Shown here piece after piece: positions 15,553 to 24,171 of a stretch of 64,000 nt of DNA (position 1 is its first letter; each line of letters opens with the position of its first letter). The position numbers were made by a program, and so were the translations under genes. This DNA is from JAIBJN01 sp035461525 (GTDB taxonomy: Bacteria > Actinomycetota > Thermoleophilia > Gaiellales > Gaiellaceae), in NCBI GenBank assembly GCA_035461525.1, contig DATHVD010000013.1, forward strand, positions 1-64,000, given 5' to 3'. The notes below the pieces were generated by a model. It worked only from the letters and a program-made list of their open reading frames with translations, had not been told where the DNA came from and ran no database searches.

Positions 15553-17208
15553 ATGGCCGAGACAACCCGCATCGTCCCGCTCGGAGGCCTGGGCGAGGTC
15601 GGCAAGAACCTCACCGTCGTCGAGTCGGACGACGGGATCGTGATCATCGACGCCGGTCTCTCGTTCCCGCGGGACGAGCACCTCGGCGTCGACCTCGTCC
15701 TCCCCGACTTCGGCTACCTGCGCGAGCGCCGAGACGAGATCCGCGCGGTCGTCCTCACGCACGGCCACGAGGATCACGTCGGGGCGCTCCCCTACCTCCT
15801 GCGCGAGGTGGACGTCCCCGAGATCTGGGCGACGCGGCTCACGCTCGGGCTCGTCAAGTCGAAGCTGGACGAGCACGGGCTGCTCCGCGCCGCCGAGCTC
15901 GTCGAGGCGAACCCCGACGCGGGCCCCGTGCAGGTCGGCCCGTACTCGACCGAGTTCGTGCGGGTCGCGCACTCGATCCCGGACGCCGTCTCGATCGCCT
16001 TCGAGACGCCCGGCGGCCTCGTCGTCTTCACCGGCGACTACAAGATCGACCACACGCCCGTGTACGGCAGCCGTACCGACCTCGGCAAGCTCGCCGAGCT
16101 CGGGAACCGCGGCGTCGACCTCCTCTGCGGGGACTCGACGAACGCCGAGCGGCCGGGGATCACACGCTCCGAGCGGACGGTGGGGGAGGCCTTCCGCCAC
16201 CTGATCCCGCAGCGCTCGGGCCGCGTCCTCATCGCGTCCTTCGCCTCGAACGTCCACCGCATGCAGCAGGCGATCGACGTCGCGGCCGAGACCGGCCGAA
16301 AGGTCTGCATCATCGGCCGGTCGCTGCGCAAGAACATCAACATCGCCCGGAACCTCGAGTACGTGCACGTCCCGGACGGCATCCTCGTCAACCCGAACGA
16401 GCTGGAGGAGCTGCGCCCGGAGGAGACGATGATCCTCTGCACGGGGAGCCAGGGTGAGCCCATGTCCGCGCTGACGCGCATGGCCTACCACGACCACCGG
16501 CACGTGCAGATCGAGGAGGGCGACACGGTCATCATCTCCGCCAAGCCCGTGCCGGGGAACGAGCTGCGTGTTCACGACACCATCAACCGGCTCGCCCGCT
16601 CGGGCGCCGAGATCCTGCACGAGGAGATCGCCCCGGTACACGTCTCCGGCCACGGCAACGCCGAGGAGATCCGCACCTTCCTCGCGCTCCTCCGGCCGCG
16701 CAACGTCATGCCCGTCCACGGCGAGTTCCGCATGCTCGCCGCCCACGGCCGGCTGGCGCGGGACGCCGGCGTGCCCGAGGACCGCATCGTCCTCGCCGAG
16801 AACGGCTCGGTCGTCGAGCTGCGCGGCGGCATCGCGCGGCTCGTGGAGCAGCTGGAGGTGGGGGTGACGTTCGTGGACGGGCTCGGCGTCGGCGACGTCA
16901 AGGACGTCGCCCTCCGCGACCGCCAGCACCTCTCCGAGGACGGCGTCCTCATCGTCGTCGCCACGGTCGGGTCGCAGAACGGCCGCCAGTTCGCCACGCC
17001 CGAGGTCGTCTCGCGCGGGTTCGCCGAGTCGGCGGAGCTGCTCGACGAGGCGCGGGGCGTGGCCGAGCGCACCGTCGCCGACTGCCTCGCGGACGGCGTC
17101 GTCGAGCTGAAGCTCCTGCAGGAGCACATCCACGACAACCTGGGCACCTTCGTGCGCGAGCGCACCGGCCGCCGGCCGATGATCCTCCCTGTCGTCGTCG
17201 AGGTCTAG
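15553..17208 (+). CDS. rnj: Ribonuclease J
   Basis: RNase J is a metallo-beta-lactamase/beta-CASP nuclease with endo- and 5'-exonuclease activity in mRNA decay and rRNA maturation. The 551 residues show the zinc motif HGHEDHVGALPYLL near residue 74, VFTGDYKID near 160, the beta-CASP region with SFASNVHRMQ near 230, GSQGEP near 300, and VHVSGHGNAEE plus VMPVHGEFR near 360-390. The family C-terminal domain follows. Its stop overlaps the convergent enolase-family gene by 4 bp. Confidence 0.95.
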   Translation: MAETTRIVPLGGLGEVGKNLTVVESDDGIVIIDAGLSFPRDEHLGVDLVLPDFGYLRERRDEIRAVVLTHGHEDHVGALPYLLREVDVPEIWATRLTLGLVKSKLDEHGLLRAAELVEANPDAGPVQVGPYSTEFVRVAHSIPDAVSIAFETPGGLVVFTGDYKIDHTPVYGSRTDLGKLAELGNRGVDLLCGDSTNAERPGITRSERTVGEAFRHLIPQRSGRVLIASFASNVHRMQQAIDVAAETGRKVCIIGRSLRKNINIARNLEYVHVPDGILVNPNELEELRPEETMILCTGSQGEPMSALTRMAYHDHRHVQIEEGDTVIISAKPVPGNELRVHDTINRLARSGAEILHEEIAPVHVSGHGNAEEIRTFLALLRPRNVMPVHGEFRMLAAHGRLARDAGVPEDRIVLAENGSVVELRGGIARLVEQLEVGVTFVDGLGVGDVKDVALRDRQHLSEDGVLIVVATVGSQNGRQFATPEVVSRGFAESAELLDEARGVAERTVADCLADGVVELKLLQEHIHDNLGTFVRERTGRRPMILPVVVEV

Positions 17209-18266
17209 CTCTCGCCCCAGCGGAAGCCGGTCTCGCTCGGCTGCGGGGGGAGCGGGCTCGTCGGGAGGCCCGGCGGCGGGTCGAGGCGGTGGATGTTGTA
17301 CGCGGCCGGGGCGACGTCGTTGGGCGTCGAGGGGTGGAAGAGCGAGGCGAGATACTGGATCTGCCCGCGGCCCGGCCCGAGCTCCCACTGGCCGCCGCCG
17401 TACACCGCCATGCCCTTCTCCTCCGCGTAGTCGTAGCCCTCGAAGAGCCGCTGCACGCTCCCGAAGCGGGAAGGCTTGACGTTGATCGTCTTCGGCGCGA
17501 ACGCGAGCCCGTCGATGTCGGCGGCGGAGTGGATGGGCGCGTCCCACGTGATCCGATCGCGGTGAGGGACGAGCACGGCGTCGGTGGCCTCGTTCAGGTC
17601 GGGGTCCTCGATCCACGCAGACGGGAAGCCCTCGGCGACGCGCCGGTAGAGGTCGGGGTCTCCCGCCTGGTCGACCGGCGTCCCCTTGTAGGCGCCCTTG
17701 AGGTCGACGGTGTCCACGGAGCCGGTCGCGGCGAGCTCGGCGACGAGCTCCGCGCTCCAGTCGCTCGTCGGGTCGAGCTTGAAGCGGAGCGCGGGATAGC
17801 GGTCGAGGAAGCGCCGGACCGGCTCGACCGTCGGCGGCTCGTCGAGGCGCATGGAGACGACGAAGGTCACGGGCTGCGGCTCGCGGCCCACCGCCTCGGC
17901 GAGCGAGACTCCGGCCTGGCGGAGCGCGAGGTCGAGCGCCGCGCTCTCGTAGGCCCAGCGGCGGTAGTCGAGGAACGCCGGCATCCCGGGCCCGGACGGG
18001 AAGAGCGCGAGCCGGTCGAGGAGCTGCGAGAAGCTGTCGAGCGTGTGACTCCCGGCGAGCGGGAGCGCCGGCCCCTCGGCCTGGAGCGCGAGCTGATCCT
18101 CGCTCGAGTACGTGACGTCCTCGCCGACGCCCTCGTGGCCTCCGCCGCGCAGCCGGATCACAGTGGTCAGGCGGGTGAAGTCCTCCGAGGCCTGCGCCTC
18201 GAGCCCCTCGAGCCCGTACTCCTCGATCTCGAGCGGCAGGTCGCGGACGCGGTCGTAGGTCGCCAT
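17205..18266 (-). CDS. Enolase-superfamily enzyme of unknown substrate
   Basis: This 353-residue protein has the muconate-lactonizing/o-succinylbenzoate-synthase type layout. An N-terminal capping domain precedes a barrel with RFKLDP (Lys), VDLKGAY (Asp), WIEDPDL (Glu/Asp), TWDAPIHS (Asp) and INVKPSRFGS (Lys), giving plausible acid-base lysines and metal ligands. It could be an epimerase, dehydratase or o-succinylbenzoate synthase; no menaquinone genes are near, so I give no gene name. The ATG at 18266 follows TACCGT after 9 nt. It is divergent from the next gene. Confidence 0.8.
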   Translation of the reverse strand: MATYDRVRDLPLEIEEYGLEGLEAQASEDFTRLTTVIRLRGGGHEGVGEDVTYSSEDQLALQAEGPALPLAGSHTLDSFSQLLDRLALFPSGPGMPAFLDYRRWAYESAALDLALRQAGVSLAEAVGREPQPVTFVVSMRLDEPPTVEPVRRFLDRYPALRFKLDPTSDWSAELVAELAATGSVDTVDLKGAYKGTPVDQAGDPDLYRRVAEGFPSAWIEDPDLNEATDAVLVPHRDRITWDAPIHSAADIDGLAFAPKTINVKPSRFGSVQRLFEGYDYAEEKGMAVYGGGQWELGPGRGQIQYLASLFHPSTPNDVAPAAYNIHRLDPPPGLPTSPLPPQPSETGFRWGES

Positions 18267-18275
18267 GCCCCGGGA

Positions 18276-18281
18276 ACGGTA
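18276..18281 (-). promoter_or_regulatory. -10 element TACCGT for the enolase-family gene
   Basis: TACCGT on the minus strand ends 9 nt before the ATG at 18266. Confidence 0.45.
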
Positions 18282-18318
18282 CGCGTTCTCCCGGACTTCG
18301 TGTACTAGTAAGAGAACG

Positions 18319-18867
18319 ATGGAACCGAACGGCAGCGGCTGGCAGGCCCTCATGGCCTCGTACGGCGTCTCGGAGCGGACGACCGCCCGGCTCGTGCGCT
18401 CGCTCGCCGCGAGCGAGGTGGCCGGGCTCGCCTTCTGCCGCCTGCTCGAGCGCTGGGCGCGCGGCGAGCCCGACCCCTGCACGCCGGAACGTCGTCAGGC
18501 GGCCTTCCGCCGCGCGGCCGAGAGGGCGGAGACCGCGCTCGCCGGCCTCGACGGCCCCCTCGGACGCTTCCTGCTCGAGCTCGAGCCCTCCGGCGCCGAG
18601 GGGCGGTCGTGGTACGGCGAGCCGGGAGCCGGGGAGGTGCTCGAGTGGGACGCCGTGCTGAGCCGCGCTGGCGTCGTCGCGGCGCCGCACCGCGTTGCGC
18701 ATGCCTACCTCGAGCTGGCAGTCCTCGTGCGCGCCCTGCAGGGCCTCGCGGACTCGGCGCGGATCGAGTCGGCGCCCGACCGGGACTCGCTCTGGGCGGG
18801 GCTCTTCGACCTGCGCGAGAACCTCCTCGACGGCTGCCTCGACGACCTGCGGGCGCTTGCCGCCTAG
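18319..18867 (+). CDS. Conserved hypothetical protein
   Basis: The protein has 182 residues and no membrane segment, and I do not recognise a family. It appears mostly helical, with Arg/Glu-rich amphipathic stretches (SERTTARLVRSLAASEVAGLAF; then ERRQAAFRRAAERAETALAGL), and ends in LRENLLDGCLDDLRALAA. Codon usage matches its neighbours. The ATG at 18319 lies 11 nt after TACTAG. The stop lies 11 bp inside the ribokinase gene, so the two are likely co-translated. Confidence 0.6.
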   Translation: MEPNGSGWQALMASYGVSERTTARLVRSLAASEVAGLAFCRLLERWARGEPDPCTPERRQAAFRRAAERAETALAGLDGPLGRFLLELEPSGAEGRSWYGEPGAGEVLEWDAVLSRAGVVAAPHRVAHAYLELAVLVRALQGLADSARIESAPDRDSLWAGLFDLRENLLDGCLDDLRALAA

Positions 18868-19681
18868 TCCTCGCCTGACCGTCGTCGGCAGCGTCAACCT
18901 CGACCTCGTCGCCCGCTGTGAGCGCCTTCCCCGCCCGGGGGAGACCGTCACGGACGCGGCCTTCGAGCGCGTGCCGGGCGGGAAGGGCGCCAATCAGGCG
19001 GTCGCCGCCGCCCGGCTCGGCGCGGACGTGCGCTTCGTGGGCTGCGTCGGGGAGGACGAGCTCGCCGAGGAGGCGCTCCGCGGCCTCGAGGGCGCGGGCG
19101 TGGGGCTCGAGCTCGACCGAGTCGCCGAGCCCACGGGCGTCGCGCTCATCCTCGTCGACGCCGGGGGCGAGACCGTCATCGTGGTCGCGCCCGGCGCGAA
19201 CACCCGGCTTCGGGCCCGAGCGGTCGGCGGCGCGGTCCTCTGCCAGCTGGAGATCCCGCTCGAAGCCGTCGAGGCGGCCGCCCGGGAGGCGAACTTCCTC
19301 TGCCTCAACGCCGCCCCGGCGAAGCCCGTCCCGGCCGACCTCGTCCGCCGCTGCGATCTCGTCGTCGTCAACCGCTTCGAGCTGGAGGCCCTGCCGGAGA
19401 CGCCTCGCCTGGCCGCGCTGACGCTCGGCGCCGAAGGCGCCGTGCTGCTGGAGGCCGGAGAGGAGGTCGCCCGCGCGGCGCCGCCGGCCGTGGAGGCCGT
19501 AGACGGCACGGCGGCCGGAGACGCCTTCACCGCCTGCCTCGTCGTCTCGCTCCTCGAGGGCCGCGACCGCGAGGAGGCGCTGCGGCGAGCCTGCGCCGCG
19601 GGCGCGCTCGCCGCTTCGCGCTTCGGCGCTCAACCCTCGCTCCCCACGGCGGACGAGGTGGACGCGATACTGCGCCCGTGA
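18857..19681 (+). CDS. rbsK: Ribokinase-family sugar kinase
   Basis: PfkB-family kinase of 274 residues. The N-terminal GSVNLDLVARCERLPRPGET and GGKGANQAVAAARLGA are typical of ribokinase, as is the anion-hole/catalytic motif DGTAAGDAFTACLV near 220. It probably makes ribose-5-phosphate. The TTG at 18857 is chosen because no ATG or GTG precedes the conserved strand, and it overlaps the upstream gene. It is coupled by GTGA overlap to a nucleoside hydrolase, which supports ribose from nucleosides as its substrate. Confidence 0.88.
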   Translation: MPPSPRLTVVGSVNLDLVARCERLPRPGETVTDAAFERVPGGKGANQAVAAARLGADVRFVGCVGEDELAEEALRGLEGAGVGLELDRVAEPTGVALILVDAGGETVIVVAPGANTRLRARAVGGAVLCQLEIPLEAVEAAAREANFLCLNAAPAKPVPADLVRRCDLVVVNRFELEALPETPRLAALTLGAEGAVLLEAGEEVARAAPPAVEAVDGTAAGDAFTACLVVSLLEGRDREEALRRACAAGALAASRFGAQPSLPTADEVDAILRP

Positions 19682-20619
19682 GCGACTCGACGCCCATCGT
19701 CCTCGACTGCGACCCCGGCCACGACGACGCGATCGCGCTCCTGCTCGCGCTCGCCAGCCCGGAGCTCGACCTCCTCGGCGTCACCACCGTCTCCGGGAAC
19801 CAGACGCTCCCGAAGACGACGGCGAACGCCCTCCGCGTGCTCGAGCTCGTCGGCCGCAGCGACGTACCGGTGGCGGCGGGGGCCGACCGCCCGCTCGCGC
19901 GCGAGCTCTTCGTCGCCGCATACGTCCACGGCGACTCCGGCCTCGACGGGCCCGCGCTCCCGAAACCGTCCGGGGCGCCCGTCGGGCTGCACGCCGTGGA
20001 CTTCATCGCCCGCACCGTCCTCCGCGCCGAGCGGCCGGTGACGCTCGTCCCCACCGGGCCGCTCACGAACGTGGCGCTCTTCCTCGCCCGCCACCCGTAC
20101 GCAGCCGAGCGCGTGGAGCGCATCGTGCTCATGGGCGGCGCGATCGCCGAAGGGAACGTGACGCCCGCGGCCGAGTTCAACATCTGGGCCGACCCGGAGG
20201 CCGCCTGGCGCGTTTTCCGGAGCGGCCTCCCCGTGACGATGATCGGCCTCGACGTCACCCACAGGGCGCTCCTGACGCCGCGGTACGTCGAGCGCCTGCG
20301 CGCGTCCGGCACCGTCGGGCGCTTCGTCGCCGAGCTGCACGACTTCTTCGTCGAGTTCCACCGGGAGACGTACGGGTTCGAGGGCGCGCCGATCCACGAC
20401 GCCGTCGCGGTCGCGCACGTCCTCCGACCCGGCCTCGTGAGAACGGCCCACCGGCACGTGGACGTGGACTGCGAGTCCCGCCTCTGTCGCGGCCGTACGG
20501 TCGTCGACCTCTGGCGTCGCACCGAGCAGGAGCCGAACGCCGACGTGGGGGTGGGCATCGACGCCCCGGCGTTCCTCGAGCTCCTCTGCGAGCGCATCGA
20601 GAGCCTCGATCGCCGCTGA
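19678..20619 (+). CDS. Inosine-uridine-preferring nucleoside hydrolase
   Basis: Nucleoside hydrolases split the N-glycosidic bond of nucleosides to ribose and base. The 313 residues carry the calcium-binding signature DCDPGHDDAIAL near residue 9, LVPTGPLTNVA near 121 and EFNIWADPEAA near 163, and a C-terminal HDAVAVAHVL Asp motif near 238. The GTG start overlaps the ribokinase stop. With the BMP-type importer 2.4 kb downstream it outlines a nucleoside salvage path. Confidence 0.93.
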   Translation: MSDSTPIVLDCDPGHDDAIALLLALASPELDLLGVTTVSGNQTLPKTTANALRVLELVGRSDVPVAAGADRPLARELFVAAYVHGDSGLDGPALPKPSGAPVGLHAVDFIARTVLRAERPVTLVPTGPLTNVALFLARHPYAAERVERIVLMGGAIAEGNVTPAAEFNIWADPEAAWRVFRSGLPVTMIGLDVTHRALLTPRYVERLRASGTVGRFVAELHDFFVEFHRETYGFEGAPIHDAVAVAHVLRPGLVRTAHRHVDVDCESRLCRGRTVVDLWRRTEQEPNADVGVGIDAPAFLELLCERIESLDRR

Positions 20620-20673
20620 GGTCGAGCCCCGCGGGTTGCAGGAGGCTGCGCCCCGCCCGCGAATGAGCCTTCC

Positions 20674-22932
20674 ATGGCGCAGAAGAAGCGTCCGTCTCGC
20701 GCTCGGCCGACATCGGCCTCGCAGCCGCGCAGCCGCTCGAAGAAGCGCGGCCGCTCCCGACGCGGCCGGCAGCACCACGAGCTGCTCGGCCTCGGGCTGC
20801 TCGCCCTCGGCCTCTTCCTCGCCTTCGTCACGTGGCTCGAAGGGGAGGGAGGGGTCGTCGGGCGCAACGTCGCCGACGGCCTCGACGCGCTCCTCGGCGC
20901 CGCCCGGGTCGGCGTTCCCGTCGTCCTCGTCGTCCTCGGCGCCCTCATGGTCGCCCGGGCGTCCCTCGTGGACGTGAAGCCGTTCCGGACGGGGCTCGCG
21001 CTCCTCCTCGTGGGAGCGATGACGCTCCTCGGCGACGAACGCGGCGGCCACGTCGGGACGGCGCTCGACGCCGTCTTCGGCCGGCTCCTCGGCGGCACGG
21101 GCATGTTCATCCTCGGCCTCTTCCTCTGCTGGGCGGGAGCGCTCCTGCTCACGGGCGCCTCGCTGGGCGCCCTCCTGCGGGGCTCCGCGCGCGCCGCGCG
21201 CGACACCGCCGTGGCCGCGCGCCGGACCGCCGTCGACCTCGTCCGCTTCCCTCAGGAGGAGACGGCCCGACCGCCGGGTTACGGCGAGAACGGCCTCGTC
21301 CCGCAAGGGCCCCCCGTGGACGGCGAGCAGGCCTACCCCGACGTGGTCGGCGACGCGCCGCCGCTCCAGCCGGTGCTCGTCGACCAGCTCGAGGCCCCCG
21401 AGCCCGCCGTCGATCCCGCGGAGCAGCCCGGCGCGGACCCGCCCACGCTCTTCGAGACCTCGCAGGGCGAGCACGCCGGCTACCGGCTGCCCGACCCGGC
21501 GGTCCTGCGCCGCTCGCGTCCCCACGAGGGCCAGCCGGCGCAGGCGGCCGAGCGCACCGCCGAGACGCTCCTGCAGGCGCTCGCGAACTTCGGGATCGAC
21601 GCCACGCTGGTCGGCCAGGTCGTCGGCCCGCGTGTCACCCGCTACGAGCTCCAGCTCGCGCCCGGCACGAAGGTCGGCAAGGTCGCCGCCCTCCGCGACG
21701 ACCTCGCCTACGCGCTCGCCACGACGGAGATCCGCATCCTCGCGCCCATCCCCGGGAAGCAGGCCGTCGGCGTCGAGGTGCCGAACCTCGCGCCCAACAT
21801 CGTCACGCTCGGGGACATCTTCGACGACCTCCCGGCCGCCGCGAGCCCGGTCTCGGTCTGGCTCGGCAAGGACATCTCCGGGGCCTCCGTGCACGCCGAC
21901 CTCGCCCGCATGCCGCACCTCCTCATCGCCGGCACGACCGGTTCCGGGAAGTCCGGCTGCATCAACACGATGCTCTGCTCGATCCTCCTCCGGGCGACGC
22001 CCGACGACGTGCGCATGATCCTCGTCGACCCGAAGCGCGTCGAGCTCGGCCCCTACGAGTCGATCCCGCACCTCCTGACGCCGGTCGTCTCCAGCCCCAA
22101 GGCGGCCTCCGCCGTCCTCACGAACGTGCTCGCCGAGATGGAGCGCCGCTACGAGCGCATGAGCCTCGCGCGGGCGCGGAACCTGCCCGAGCTGAACCGG
22201 GCGCTCAGAAAGCGCGGCGAGCAGGCGCTTCCGTACCTCCTCGTCGTCATCGACGAGCTCGCAGACCTGATGATGGTCTCGCCGCAGGCGGTCGAGGACG
22301 CGATCATCCGGCTCGCGCAGAAGTCGCGCGCCGTCGGCATCCACCTCGTCCTCGCCACCCAGCGCCCGTCCGTGGACGTCATCACCGGCATGATCAAGGC
22401 GAACGTCCCCTCGCGGATCGCGTTCGCCGTCTCGAGCCAGACCGACAGCCGCGTCATCCTCGACACGTCGGGGGCCGAGAGCCTCCTCGGCCAGGGCGAC
22501 ATGCTCTTCAAGCCGCTCGGCACGTCGCGGCTCCAGCGCGTGCAGGGCGCCTACGTGAGCGAGGAGGAGATCGCGCTGATCGTCGAGCAGTGCCGCAGCC
22601 AGCGCGAGCAGGAGCTGGACGAGTCGCTCCTCGAGGCGCCGGAGGCCGGCCACGGCGGCGACGAGGCCGACGGCGACTTCGACCCGGACGAGGATCCGCT
22701 GCTCGACCGTGCGATCGAGATCGTCGTCCAGACCCAGACCGCCTCCGTCTCCCTCATCCAGCGCCGCCTCAGGGTCGGCTACACGCGGGCCGGACGGCTC
22801 GTCGACATGCTCGAGCGGCGCGGGATCATCTCCGGGTACGAAGGCTCGAAGCCGCGCCGCGTACTCGTCGGCGAGGGCGACCTCGAGCGCGTCCTCGCCG
22901 ACCTCGCCTCCTCCGGCGCCGGCCTCCGCTAA
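20674..22932 (+). CDS. ftsK: FtsK/SpoIIIE DNA translocase
   Basis: FtsK pumps DNA at the division septum and aids chromosome dimer resolution. The 752 residues include a basic N-terminus, four membrane helices (about 30-175), a short Pro/Glu-rich linker, and the motor with Walker A GTTGSGKS near 421 and Walker B LLVVIDELADLMM near 521. A C-terminal gamma winged helix (about 672-735) reads AIEIVVQTQTASVSLIQRRL. The linker is short, as in SpoIIIE-type proteins. The gene is not tightly coupled to its neighbours. Confidence 0.96.
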   Translation: MAQKKRPSRARPTSASQPRSRSKKRGRSRRGRQHHELLGLGLLALGLFLAFVTWLEGEGGVVGRNVADGLDALLGAARVGVPVVLVVLGALMVARASLVDVKPFRTGLALLLVGAMTLLGDERGGHVGTALDAVFGRLLGGTGMFILGLFLCWAGALLLTGASLGALLRGSARAARDTAVAARRTAVDLVRFPQEETARPPGYGENGLVPQGPPVDGEQAYPDVVGDAPPLQPVLVDQLEAPEPAVDPAEQPGADPPTLFETSQGEHAGYRLPDPAVLRRSRPHEGQPAQAAERTAETLLQALANFGIDATLVGQVVGPRVTRYELQLAPGTKVGKVAALRDDLAYALATTEIRILAPIPGKQAVGVEVPNLAPNIVTLGDIFDDLPAAASPVSVWLGKDISGASVHADLARMPHLLIAGTTGSGKSGCINTMLCSILLRATPDDVRMILVDPKRVELGPYESIPHLLTPVVSSPKAASAVLTNVLAEMERRYERMSLARARNLPELNRALRKRGEQALPYLLVVIDELADLMMVSPQAVEDAIIRLAQKSRAVGIHLVLATQRPSVDVITGMIKANVPSRIAFAVSSQTDSRVILDTSGAESLLGQGDMLFKPLGTSRLQRVQGAYVSEEEIALIVEQCRSQREQELDESLLEAPEAGHGGDEADGDFDPDEDPLLDRAIEIVVQTQTASVSLIQRRLRVGYTRAGRLVDMLERRGIISGYEGSKPRRVLVGEGDLERVLADLASSGAGLR

Positions 22933-23023
22933 CGACCGCCCCCGCGCACCGTCCTAGAAAAGAAAGGGAAGGAGGGATAGCATCCTCCGATTCCACTCGA
23001 CGGATGGGCGACAAGGAGGTTCC

Positions 23024-24112
23024 GTGAACGCAACGCGTAAGCTGCCGTGGCTTCTGCTACTGCTCGTCACGCTCCTCCTCGCAGCCGTCGCGGCCGGGTG
23101 CGGTGGCGACGACGACGAGGACGACGACGGCGGGGCGGCGCAGACCGAGACAGGGGCCGCAGACGAGACGACCGAGCCGGAGGCAGAGCCTATCCGGGTG
23201 GGCCTCGTCACCGACATCGGCGGCCTCAACGATCGCGGGTTCAACTCGCTCGCGAACCAGGGCCTCGAGCGGGCGCGCGACGAGCTCGGCGTGGAGATCC
23301 GCGTGCTCGAGTCGCAGTCGGACGCCGACTACATCCCCAACCTCTCCTCGCTGGCGGAGGAGGGCTTCGACCTGATCATCTCGGTCGGGTTCCTCATGGG
23401 CGAGGCGACGCACACCGCGGCCGAGGAGTTCCCCGAGACCAGCTTCGGGATCGTCGACTTCGGGTACGGCGGCGAGGGCTGCGAGGAGACCAACTCCTGC
23501 GAGCTCCCGAACCTCCAGGGGCTCCTCTTCAAGGAGCAGGAGACGGGCTACCTCGCGGGTTATCTGGCGGGACTCGTGACCGAGTCGAACACGATCTCGA
23601 GCGTCGGCGGCATCAAGATCCCGCCGGTCGATCGCTTCATCGCCGGCTACCAGAAGGGCGCGATGGACGCGAACCCGGACGTCACGACCCTGAACGGGTA
23701 CTCCCAGGACTTCGTCGACCAGGCGAGGTGCAAGGAGGTCGCCCTCGACCAGATCGCCAACGGCTCCGACGTCGTGTTCCAGGTTGCGGGAGGCTGCGGC
23801 CTCGGCGCGCTCGACGCGGCGGACGAGCAGGGCGTCTGGGGCATCGGCGTCGACGCCGACCAGGCGGCTCTGGGCGACCACGTCCTCACCAGTGCGCTCA
23901 AGCGCGTGGACGAGGCCGTCTTCCAGACGATCGAGGGGGTCGCCACGGGCGCCTTCGAGGGCGGCGGCGTGACCCTGTTCGGCCTCGCCGAGGACGGCGT
24001 CGGCCTGGGCGAGTTCTCCCCGAACGCGCCGCAGGAGGCGATCGACGAGGCGCTCGCACAGGTGGACGCGGTCGTCGCCGGGGAGGTCGAGATCCCCGAG
24101 ACCGTGGAGTAA
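23024..24112 (+). CDS. BMP-family nucleoside-binding lipoprotein
   Basis: Substrate-binding protein of a nucleoside ABC importer (BmpA/PnrA/Med family), 362 residues. The signal peptide ends in a lipobox, LAAVAAGC, near residue 25, followed by an Asp/Glu-rich spacer. The domain has VGLVTDIGGLNDRGFNSLA, then FGIVDFGYGG and VFQVAGGCGLGALDAADEQG. The GTG at 23024 has a good ribosome site (AAGGAGG). It heads an ATPase-permease-permease operon and is anchored to the outer face of the membrane. Confidence 0.93.
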   Translation: MNATRKLPWLLLLLVTLLLAAVAAGCGGDDDEDDDGGAAQTETGAADETTEPEAEPIRVGLVTDIGGLNDRGFNSLANQGLERARDELGVEIRVLESQSDADYIPNLSSLAEEGFDLIISVGFLMGEATHTAAEEFPETSFGIVDFGYGGEGCEETNSCELPNLQGLLFKEQETGYLAGYLAGLVTESNTISSVGGIKIPPVDRFIAGYQKGAMDANPDVTTLNGYSQDFVDQARCKEVALDQIANGSDVVFQVAGGCGLGALDAADEQGVWGIGVDADQAALGDHVLTSALKRVDEAVFQTIEGVATGAFEGGGVTLFGLAEDGVGLGEFSPNAPQEAIDEALAQVDAVVAGEVEIPETVE

Positions 24113-24171
24113 GCAAGGCGACGTGACACGACGGGGGCGGGCGACCGCCCGCCCCCCTCGCCTGCCCGCCC

